Shown here one piece after another: positions 1 to 7,312 of a stretch of 10,068 nucleotides of DNA. A program made the translations under genes and the position numbers. Positions within the stretch are counted from its first letter, which is position 1. Every line of letters begins with the position of its first letter. The DNA is from Bacteroidota bacterium (GTDB taxonomy: Bacteria > Bacteroidota > Rhodothermia > Rhodothermales > Bin80). The stretch covers positions 1 through 10,068 of the forward strand of contig JAPPBZ010000204.1 of NCBI GenBank assembly GCA_026702635.1, in the 5' to 3' direction. The notes beneath the pieces are model-generated. The model was not told the DNA's origin. It worked only from the letters and a program-made list of their open reading frames with translations, and did no database searches.

Positions 1-1
1 A

Positions 2-2992
2 TTCTGGTCGACACCTGGGTCTGCCCAGCCGTACGATTCAACTTACTACAGTGCGTTGGAATTTCGGAGTGTTGGTCCCTACAGAGGTGGGCGGTCAGCG
101 GCGGTTTCTGGAGTTCCAGGCCAGCCCATGAAGGCATACTTTGGTGCGACCGGTGGGGGAGTGTGGGAGTCGACAACGGGGGGAGCTTCCTGGGAAAATA
201 TTTCTGATGGCTACTTCGGAGGCAGTATTGGCGCTGTTGCAGTTAGTACCTGGGATCCGAATGTGATCTATGTTGGTGGTGGAGAAAAAACGGTGCGGGG
301 CAATGTATCCCATGGTTATGGGGTATACAAATCCCTTGATGCCGGTCGTACATGGGAGCACAAGGGGTTGTCAGACAGTCATCGAATTCCACGAATCCGT
401 ATTCATCCCCGAGACCCAGACCATGTCTATGCTGCGGTCATGGGGCATTTGTCTGGTCCCAATGAAGAACGAGGAATCTATAGATCACTCGATGGCGGCG
501 ATTCATGGGAAAAGATTCTCTTTATTGATGACGAAGTCGGGTTCGTTGATCTTGCCATGGATCCATCCAACCCACGAATCCTGTACGCAAGTGCCTGGCG
601 CGTGATTCGAACGCCATACAGTATGGAAAGTGGGGGAGAAGGAAGTGGGATATGGAAATCCACCGATGGAGGGAATACATGGATGGAAATTACCGGGAAG
701 GATAACGGATTACCGCTTGGCACACTCGGCATCAGCGGCATTGCTATTTCCCCGGTCAACCCAGACCGGATCTGGGTGATTATCGAGGCTACGGAAGGCG
801 GCGTATTCCGGTCGGACGATGGAGGTGAAACTTGGCGCAAGATCAATGAAGACCGCAATTTGCGGCAGCGTGCCTGGTATTACACGCGGCTCTATGCAGA
901 TACCGGCAGTGAAGACATCGTGTACGTGGTGAATGTGCAGTTCTGGCGGTCGAAAGATGGGGGGAGGACGTACTCAAGTATCCAGACCCCCCACGGTGAT
1001 CATCATGATCTGTGGATTAATCCAGACGATTCCAATCATCTCATCATTGCAGATGATGGTGGGGCACAGGTGAGCTTTGATGCGGGGGCAAACTGGAGCA
1101 CCTACTACAACCAGCCCACCGCGCAGTTTTATCGCGTGACCACAGACAACCACTTTCCGTATCGCATTCTTGGTGCACAGCAGGACAATTCGACCGTACG
1201 CATTCTCCATACTTCCAATGGCCGCAATGAGCGGGAATGGGAGCCGACCGCCGGTGGTGAGAGTGGTTGGCTGGCCCCCAAGCCGGATCAGCCACAGATC
1301 GTGTACGGAGGATCCTATGGTGGGTATCTGACCCGCGTGGATCACGACTCCGGGGAACGGAGGGCCGTGAATGTGTACCCGGATAATCCCATGGGACACG
1401 GCGCTGAGGGTATGAAATACCGGTTCCAGTGGAATTTTCCTATCGTCTTCTCTATGCACGACCACAACGTACTTTATGCGGCCGGGAATCACCTCTTCCG
1501 AACGACGAACGAAGGGCAATCATGGGAGATGATGAGTCCAGATTTGACCCGTGCAGATTCGACTAAGCTTGGCCCAAGCGGAGGCCCGATTACCAAGGAC
1601 AATACAGGAGTAGAGTACTATGCCACCATTTTCGCGATGGCAGAGAGCCCGCATGATGCCCAGGTCATCTGGGTCGGCTCAGATGATGGATTAGTTCATA
1701 TTACTCGCGATGGCGGAGATACCTGGACAGATATAACGCCAGAAGGGATGCCGGAGTGGATGCAGATCAATGAAGTGGTCGCACATCCCTTGAAAGAAGG
1801 CGCAGCGTACTTTGCAGGCACGCGGTACAAGCTTGACGATTTCGCCCCATACATCTACAAAACCACAAATTATGGTGCAGATTGGGAGTTGATTGTTGAT
1901 GGGATTGATTCTCAGCACTTTACCCGTTCAATTCAACCGGATCATGTGCATCCTGGACTCCTGTGGGCCGGAACCGAATCAGGCCTGTATATCTCGTTCG
2001 ACGATGGACAGAACTGGAGTTCATTCCAACAGAATTTGCCGATTGTACCCATCACGGATTTGGACTGGAAAGAGAACGATCTGATCGTCGCTACGCAAGG
2101 GCGGTCATTTTGGATTATGGAGGATGTGACTCCATTACACCAACTACCCAACATACCCGCCTCGTCCTCCATGTGGCTCTATGATTCGGACCTCACATGG
2201 CGGACTGGTACAAGTGTGAATTTGCGTTACTGGTTCAACGAAGCTCCTGATTCAAGTACGACAAAACTTGAAATCCTTGAGTCCGACGGGACCCTGATCA
2301 AAAGCTTCAGTGCAGCCGGAGACGATCTTGAAATAGAAGCGGGAATGAACGTGTTCAGTTGGAACACACGCTATGAAGATGCAGAATCGTTTGATGGACT
2401 GATTATGTGGGCGGGGAATGTCCGGGGTCCCAGGGCAGCACCAGGGACGTATCGCGCTCGACTGGTTGCCGGAGGAGATTCACTGGAGACGACGTTTGAG
2501 CTTCGCAAAGATCCGCGCTCAAGCTCCAGTGTGGATGAATTGCAGTTGCAGTTTGATTTTCTTATCGGAATCCGGGACAAACTCAGCGAGATGCATCGGG
2601 CCATCAAGGATATCCGTTCTCTGCGTAGTCAAATTCGTAGGATTGTTTCCAACTTGGACGAAGAGCATGCAGACATCAAAGGTGCTGCTGAAGCTCTGAT
2701 TCAGAAGATCACAGCAATTGAAGAGATGTTGTATCAAACTAAAAACCAGAGCCGTCAAGATCCATTGAATTTTCCAATTCGGTTGAACAACAAACTGGCC
2801 GCGGTTGCCTCGAACGCAGCGATTGGTGATTTTCGGCCAACCGATCAAGCGGTCGAGGTGCGTGATGAGCTAGTGAGGCAAACAGATGTTGAACTGGAGG
2901 CCCTGCAGGTCATATTTGAGACGGATGTACCCGCTCTGAATGAGATGATCTGGAAGGAAAATATTCCGGCCATCAATCTGGAATCAAGATAG
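2..2992 (+). CDS. Secreted BNR/Asp-box beta-propeller protein (VPS10/sortilin-like), 5'-partial
   Basis: 996 residues are visible. The frame is open to the left edge, so this is a 5'-truncated gene. The first in-frame start-like codon, TTG at 56, is Leu19 inside the conserved family opening SALEFRSVGPYRGGRS and is not a credible start. The residues just before it (GSAQPYDSTYYS) look like the end of a signal peptide with cleavage near SA|QP, so probably only about 15-30 residues are missing. Eleven Asp-box motifs (S-x-D-x-G-x-T/S-W type, e.g. SLDGGDSW, STDGGNTW, SDDGGETW, TRDGGDTW, SFDDGQNW) lie between about residues 57 and 672, as expected for one or two seven-bladed propellers. After that come an Ig/FlgD-like beta domain (about 730-835, with FSWNTRYE and APGTYRARLVAGG) and a helical, probably coiled-coil, tail (about 844-990). 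Relatives are often named glycosyl hydrolase or sortilin-like, but I see no diagnostic catalytic residues. Its enzymatic role is unknown and a binding or scaffold role is possible. No T9SS sorting tail is present, unlike the next gene. Confidence 0.85.
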   Translation, partial: FWSTPGSAQPYDSTYYSALEFRSVGPYRGGRSAAVSGVPGQPMKAYFGATGGGVWESTTGGASWENISDGYFGGSIGAVAVSTWDPNVIYVGGGEKTVRGNVSHGYGVYKSLDAGRTWEHKGLSDSHRIPRIRIHPRDPDHVYAAVMGHLSGPNEERGIYRSLDGGDSWEKILFIDDEVGFVDLAMDPSNPRILYASAWRVIRTPYSMESGGEGSGIWKSTDGGNTWMEITGKDNGLPLGTLGISGIAISPVNPDRIWVIIEATEGGVFRSDDGGETWRKINEDRNLRQRAWYYTRLYADTGSEDIVYVVNVQFWRSKDGGRTYSSIQTPHGDHHDLWINPDDSNHLIIADDGGAQVSFDAGANWSTYYNQPTAQFYRVTTDNHFPYRILGAQQDNSTVRILHTSNGRNEREWEPTAGGESGWLAPKPDQPQIVYGGSYGGYLTRVDHDSGERRAVNVYPDNPMGHGAEGMKYRFQWNFPIVFSMHDHNVLYAAGNHLFRTTNEGQSWEMMSPDLTRADSTKLGPSGGPITKDNTGVEYYATIFAMAESPHDAQVIWVGSDDGLVHITRDGGDTWTDITPEGMPEWMQINEVVAHPLKEGAAYFAGTRYKLDDFAPYIYKTTNYGADWELIVDGIDSQHFTRSIQPDHVHPGLLWAGTESGLYISFDDGQNWSSFQQNLPIVPITDLDWKENDLIVATQGRSFWIMEDVTPLHQLPNIPASSSMWLYDSDLTWRTGTSVNLRYWFNEAPDSSTTKLEILESDGTLIKSFSAAGDDLEIEAGMNVFSWNTRYEDAESFDGLIMWAGNVRGPRAAPGTYRARLVAGGDSLETTFELRKDPRSSSSVDELQLQFDFLIGIRDKLSEMHRAIKDIRSLRSQIRRIVSNLDEEHADIKGAAEALIQKITAIEEMLYQTKNQSRQDPLNFPIRLNNKLAAVASNAAIGDFRPTDQAVEVRDELVRQTDVELEALQVIFETDVPALNEMIWKENIPAINLESR

Positions 2993-3109
2993 TTCTAGTC
3001 GAGGATTGGATAGGGACAGCCAGTTGACCATGAAGGGGGATCTGTTGTAGGCCTGAATGCCAAGTCAACAAGATCTAACGTTCAGTGCTCGCGTCATTCA
3101 TGGCATGAC
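2993..3109. other. Intergenic spacer with imperfect stem-loop
   Basis: This 117-base gap separates two co-directional genes. It holds an imperfect inverted repeat: GATCTGTTG (3039-3047) can pair with CAACA-A-GATC (3066-3075) with one bulged A, and GGC/GCC (3050-3052 with 3059-3061) can pair inside the loop. No T-run follows, so it is not a standard intrinsic terminator. It could equally be a 5' leader structure or chance. I see no convincing Shine-Dalgarno site before the ATG at 3110 and no good promoter match. Confidence 0.3.
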
Positions 3110-6100
3110 ATGAAGATCCATCAATCATTCGCCCTACTGACACTAGGGATCGCCCCTGTTCTACTCTTCTGTACGGGTGGAGCGTTGGCCCAGAATGTGC
3201 CGGAGGTCGTCCCCAGCGTCGTGGTGGTTCAATTCGATGACGGAATCTATTTTCCCGGCAAAACATCCACAACGGGCTTACAGGTCTTTGACCGCAAAGC
3301 GGCTGCCTACGGAGTGCACACCATTGAGCGCATGTTCCCGTTTCTGGATCATGTAGAGCCGACTCCCAAAACGCAGGGCAATCTGATGGCACTGCGCCGC
3401 ACGTATTATGTGCGTTACAGTGCTGATGTAATCCCAGAACGAGTTTCTAGGGACTTGGCCCTTGCCCCCGGCATCATCTACGCCGAACCAATACCCGTGA
3501 ATCGTACCTCGGGGCCGGTCCACTGGGAGTACATCGATCCAAATGATCCCGGGTTCAATCTCCAGACTGAACTGCAAGCATTGAAGCTCCCTAACGCCTG
3601 GAATGTTGTGAGGGGTTCAGATCGTACCCCACAGGTGGTGATCGCGATCGTGGACGGAGGGGGCGAATGGCGGCATGAGGACCTTCGTGCAAATGTATGG
3701 ACGAATACGAATGAAACTCCGGGCAACGGGATTGATGACGATAACAATGGATTCATTGATGATGTACATGGCATAAACCTTGCCAACGGGGATGATACCG
3801 ATAACGATCCAACAGGATTGCCCGAGACTCCTCGCAATGCCAGACATGGCACAGCGGTTGCGGGGGCGGCTAGCGCAGTGACCAACAACGATGTGGGTGT
3901 AGCCGGAGCAGCCTGGAATGCAGAGTTGATGCACATCAACGCGGGATGTGGAAGGGCCGAACTCGATGGAATTATTTGCTTTGGCTATACAGGTATTCTT
4001 TATGCTGCGATAAACGGTGCAGACATAATCAATGCAAGCTGGAGTGCTTTGGTGGCGGAAGATCAAAGGGTGAGACACATTGATCAGGTGCTTGACTTGG
4101 TAACAGACATGGGCGTCTTGGTTGTAGCCGCGGCGGGGAATCGGGCTTATAGTATTGATGTGTTCCGGGACTATCCGCCTAGGCATCCACGTGTTCTCTC
4201 GGTAGGGGCAACAGAGAAAGAAACGCGTGTGAAGGCAGGTTTCTCCAACTATGGGAAGCTGGTCAATGTCTTTGCTCCAGGGGTCAGCATCATTACCACC
4301 GGATCAGACAACCGATACATACGCATCAACGGCACATCATTTTCGTCTCCTCTGACGGCTGGCGTGGCCGCCTTGGTGAAGACGCGATTCCCAAACCTGT
4401 CTCCAGATGAACTGCGGGAGCAAGTGCGGTTGGCGAGCAAGAACATAGACGATGAGAATCCCGAGTTTGCTAGTCAACTGGGCCGGGGATTCGTCGATGC
4501 ACTGGCAGCCGTCCGAAGACCTACGCTGCCTGCAATCCGTCTCAGGCATTGGTCTTGGGAAGACAATGATGGAGATCGCATCATTGAGCCCGGCGACCGG
4601 GTAACCATTACAATAACTGTAGTCAACCATCTCGTCGATGCCAATCAGTTCCGGGTGGGGCTTGTCGAAGCGGAGCCCTACTCATTTGTGCAGTGGACTA
4701 CATCTGAAGTTGAGGTCGGCCGTCTAGATAGTGGTGACTCGACAGAAGTGGTCTTCGAATTCAGTGTAGCGTCCGATGCCCCTGCCAACGAGCGCGTGCG
4801 ATTCTTCACACATGTTCACGAGGGAGCCTTTGAAGATGTAGTGGACCTGGTTTCGCTTCGTGTAAACCAGCAGCTAGAATTGGTACACCAAGGCTTGAGC
4901 GCGCTTTACACCGCGACGGACGGAGATAACTGGGTGAAGAATGACAACTGGGATATCACGACGGTGCCAAGCGAACAGGAACTGGTCGACTGGTTTGGTG
5001 TCTCGCTTAGTGAGGGACTCGTGGTCGAGTTGTCCATGGAAAACAATAATCTCAGAGGAACATTGCCGCCCGAACTTGAGAACTTGCGGAACCTACGAAT
5101 TCTCGGCTTATTCGAGAATGAGGGACTCTCTGGGCCGATCCCGCCCGAACTCGGGAATCTCGAACGTCTGCAGAGGCTGATACTACGGGACAATTCGCTT
5201 ACTGGGTCGATCCCATCCGAACTCGGGAATCTTGAACAATTGCAGGCGCTGAGCCTGCGGGGTAATTCTCTTACTGGGTTGATTCCACCTGAACTCGGGA
5301 ATCTTGAACAACTGCAGGGGGTGAGTTTCTCTAGCAATTCCCTTTCCGGGCCAATCCCCCCTGAATTCGGGAGCCTCAAGCAATTGCAGGAGTTGTGGCT
5401 GCAGAACAATTCCCTCTCGGGGGAGATCCCGTCTGAACTTGGGAACCTTGAACAATTGCGGATTCTGAGCTTGGCGGATAATTCTTTTACCGGATCGATT
5501 CCATCCGAATTCGGGAACCTTGAACGACTATGGATATTGAGCTTGGCGGGCAATTCTCTTTCCGGGGAGATCCCGTCTGAAATCGGGCATCTTGAACAAC
5601 TGCAGACGCTGATACTGCAGAACAATTCTCTTTCCGGGACGATCCCGGCCGAACTCGGGAATCTCGAACAACTGCAGGTGCTGGGCCTGCGGGGCAATTC
5701 TCTTTCTGGACCGATTCCACGTGAACTCGGGAGCCTCGAACAACTGCAGAGGCTGAGCCTTTCTGGCAATTCACTTTCCGGGTCGATTCCATCCGAACTC
5801 AAGAACCTCAAACGACTGGAGGGGCTGTGGCTCTGGGACAATTCTCTTACCGGGTCGATCCCACCCGAACTTGGGAACCTCGAACAACTGCAGACGCTGT
5901 GGTTGCATAGAAATTCTCTTTCTGGCCTGATTCCACCCGAACTGGGGATTCTCAGGCAATTGGAGGACTTGGACCTGTCTGGCAATTCTCTTGCCGGGCC
6001 TATCCCACGTGAACTCGGAAACCTTCAACAACTGCAGAGACTGTGGCTGTCCGACAATTCTCTCTTCGGGGAGATCCCGCCCGAGCTTGGGAACCTCGAC

Positions 6101-7153
6101 AAATTGAAGGATTTGAGACTGGAGAGTGATTCCCTCTCTGGACCGATCCCATCCACACTCGGTGACCTTGCACAACTGCAGGCACTGTGGTTGTCTGACA
6201 ATTCTCTTTCTGGTGAAATCCCACCCGAACTTGGAAACCTCGGACAACTGAAGGACTTGAGATTGGAGAACAATTCTATTTCCGGATCAATTCCATCCGA
6301 ACTTGGGAACCTCGAGCAGCTGGAGGACCTAAACCTGTCTAGCAATTCCCTCTCCGGACCGATCCCACCCGAACTCGGGAATCTTTCGCGGCTGAGGCGG
6401 CTGAACTTAGAGGGGAATGTCGTAAAGGGACGGCTTCCAAGGAGCTTGATGAAATTGGATAGTCTTGAGGTATTCGACTTCGGTGGCCAAAACCTTTGTG
6501 CTCCCGCCGATGATGAGTTTCAGACGTGGCTGAACAGTATCCCGAGTTACTCGGGGCCAACATGTATAGCATTACACTTTGCCGATGATATCGCGGATCA
6601 ATCGTACCCGCGTACGCAGCCCATTACTCCGCTGATTCTGCCAGAAGCCATGGGAGGCATTTCACCGATTACATACATAATAACTCCCATATCCCTTCCG
6701 TGGGGGCTCATGTATGATCCATCTACACGCACGATCAGTGGAACGCCGACGGTGGTTACTTCAAGTCCGATGCCTTTTACCTTCAAAGCTATCGATTTCA
6801 TCGGGGTGACGGATAGCCTGGTGTTCACTATTGAGGTCTTCAGTCCAGTCGCGTCGGAGCAGGAAGAGCTACCGGAATCATTTACGGTCCAAGGAAATTA
6901 CCCTAACCCGTTTCGAGAATCCACGCGCCTCGTCGTCGACCTTCCCTGGCCCGCCACCCTGAACGTGGAGGTATTCGACGTGATGGGAAGGCGCGTACTT
7001 TCTCCGCCTCCGGTGGATCTGGTTGCGGGCTGGAGCCAAAGCATTCTTCTTGAAGGCTCGGCACTGCCCTCGGGCCTGTATGTGTATCGGATTCAGGCAG
7101 AATCGCCGGTGGGAATTCGAAGACTAGCCGGCCGCTTCCTGCGTGTGCGGTAA
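3110..7153 (+). CDS. Secreted S8 subtilisin-like protease with 20 LRRs and T9SS sorting domain
   Basis: This is a 1347-residue exported serine endopeptidase. The ATG at 3110 is chosen because it opens a clean signal peptide (MKIHQSFALLTLGI..., cleavage near ALA|Q28). Domains in order: prodomain (about 29-150); S8 catalytic domain with Asp182 (AIVDGGG), His246 (RHGTAVAG), oxyanion Asn344 (AAAGN) and nucleophile Ser410 (NGTSFSSP), so the triad is intact; an Asp/Asn-rich loop at about 199-235 (GIDDDNNGFIDD), probably Ca2+-binding; an Ig/CARDB-like domain (about 471-595) opening with NDGDRIIEPGD; a bacterial LRR N-cap (ALYTATDGDNW, from 598); 20 plant-type LRRs (648-1128); a C-cap with Cys1130 and Cys1152; a putative-Ig/cadherin-like domain (about 1153-1244, SPITYIITP...ISGTP); and a T9SS type-A sorting tail (about 1254-1347, NYPNPF, VFDVMGRR, LPSGLYVYR). 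The tail predicts export by T9SS and surface attachment or release. The LRR solenoid plausibly selects a substrate or docks to a partner. Natural substrate unknown. Confidence 0.93.
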   Translation: MKIHQSFALLTLGIAPVLLFCTGGALAQNVPEVVPSVVVVQFDDGIYFPGKTSTTGLQVFDRKAAAYGVHTIERMFPFLDHVEPTPKTQGNLMALRRTYYVRYSADVIPERVSRDLALAPGIIYAEPIPVNRTSGPVHWEYIDPNDPGFNLQTELQALKLPNAWNVVRGSDRTPQVVIAIVDGGGEWRHEDLRANVWTNTNETPGNGIDDDNNGFIDDVHGINLANGDDTDNDPTGLPETPRNARHGTAVAGAASAVTNNDVGVAGAAWNAELMHINAGCGRAELDGIICFGYTGILYAAINGADIINASWSALVAEDQRVRHIDQVLDLVTDMGVLVVAAAGNRAYSIDVFRDYPPRHPRVLSVGATEKETRVKAGFSNYGKLVNVFAPGVSIITTGSDNRYIRINGTSFSSPLTAGVAALVKTRFPNLSPDELREQVRLASKNIDDENPEFASQLGRGFVDALAAVRRPTLPAIRLRHWSWEDNDGDRIIEPGDRVTITITVVNHLVDANQFRVGLVEAEPYSFVQWTTSEVEVGRLDSGDSTEVVFEFSVASDAPANERVRFFTHVHEGAFEDVVDLVSLRVNQQLELVHQGLSALYTATDGDNWVKNDNWDITTVPSEQELVDWFGVSLSEGLVVELSMENNNLRGTLPPELENLRNLRILGLFENEGLSGPIPPELGNLERLQRLILRDNSLTGSIPSELGNLEQLQALSLRGNSLTGLIPPELGNLEQLQGVSFSSNSLSGPIPPEFGSLKQLQELWLQNNSLSGEIPSELGNLEQLRILSLADNSFTGSIPSEFGNLERLWILSLAGNSLSGEIPSEIGHLEQLQTLILQNNSLSGTIPAELGNLEQLQVLGLRGNSLSGPIPRELGSLEQLQRLSLSGNSLSGSIPSELKNLKRLEGLWLWDNSLTGSIPPELGNLEQLQTLWLHRNSLSGLIPPELGILRQLEDLDLSGNSLAGPIPRELGNLQQLQRLWLSDNSLFGEIPPELGNLDKLKDLRLESDSLSGPIPSTLGDLAQLQALWLSDNSLSGEIPPELGNLGQLKDLRLENNSISGSIPSELGNLEQLEDLNLSSNSLSGPIPPELGNLSRLRRLNLEGNVVKGRLPRSLMKLDSLEVFDFGGQNLCAPADDEFQTWLNSIPSYSGPTCIALHFADDIADQSYPRTQPITPLILPEAMGGISPITYIITPISLPWGLMYDPSTRTISGTPTVVTSSPMPFTFKAIDFIGVTDSLVFTIEVFSPVASEQEELPESFTVQGNYPNPFRESTRLVVDLPWPATLNVEVFDVMGRRVLSPPPVDLVAGWSQSILLEGSALPSGLYVYRIQAESPVGIRRLAGRFLRVR
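5051..6493 (+). repeat. Tandem 72-bp repeat array encoding 20 leucine-rich repeats
   Basis: Twenty consecutive units follow the plant-type pattern LxGxIPxELGNLxxLxxLxLxxNS. Unit 1 has 25 residues (one extra, ending FENEG), and units 2-19 (5126-6421) are exactly 24 residues, or 72 bp, with no indel. Unit 20 (VKGRLP...) is degenerate and leads into the cysteine-bearing cap. The DNA itself is repetitive: segments such as GAACAACTGCAG and GACAATTCTCTT recur in register. Positions 19, 21 and 22 of the unit vary most, while the IPxELGNL frame is nearly fixed. The strict 72-bp period also keeps antisense frames open, which explains the long reverse-strand reading frames here. Such arrays can change copy number by unequal recombination and can be collapsed in short-read assemblies. 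Confidence 0.95.
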
Positions 7154-7312
7154 TCAATGTGCGGGCGTAGATACTGCTTCAGTGAGTCCAACTGGATGCA
7201 TACAGGGAACTTATGGCCGACCCGCGGCCCTGAATTTCACGGATCTTCGCAGACGTGGTATCTCTCCAGGTCGTTCTCGCTGTGCCAGAGGATTTTTGTT
7301 GTGCCAACGGAT
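7154..7312. other. Convergent intergenic region
   Basis: This 159-base gap lies between the stop codons of two converging genes, so transcription of both should end here. The only compact hairpin I see is GGCCG-ACCCG-CGGCC (7215-7229, 5-bp stem, 5-base loop), and it is not followed by a T-run on either strand. No good intrinsic terminator and no convincing small gene are visible. Confidence 0.4.

Noticed and set aside
56..58. TTG as translation start of the propeller gene
   Set aside because: The frame continues upstream with conserved family residues and a signal-peptide-like end.
974..1519. 181-codon reverse frame inside the propeller gene
   Set aside because: It lies wholly antisense to a strongly supported gene, shows no recognisable motif and has no spacing or start signal of its own.
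3024..3052. TTGACC as a -35 box for the protease gene
   Set aside because: At 16-17 bases spacing there is only a poor -10 (GTAGGC/TGTAGG), and the likely lineage uses a different promoter consensus.
4906..5985. Long reverse-strand reading frame (359 codons) and several others antisense to the LRR array
   Set aside because: They are shadows of a tandem repeat whose period (72) is a multiple of three, so a stop-free antisense frame is copied in every unit. Their Ser/Arg/Pro-rich products are simply the reverse reading of the LRR codons.
5051..6493. 72-bp repeats as a CRISPR array or non-coding satellite
   Set aside because: The units are contiguous without unique spacers and encode in-frame LRRs with conserved protein pattern.
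7215..7229. GC-rich hairpin as intrinsic terminator
   Set aside because: The stem is only 5 bp and is not followed by a T-run on either strand.
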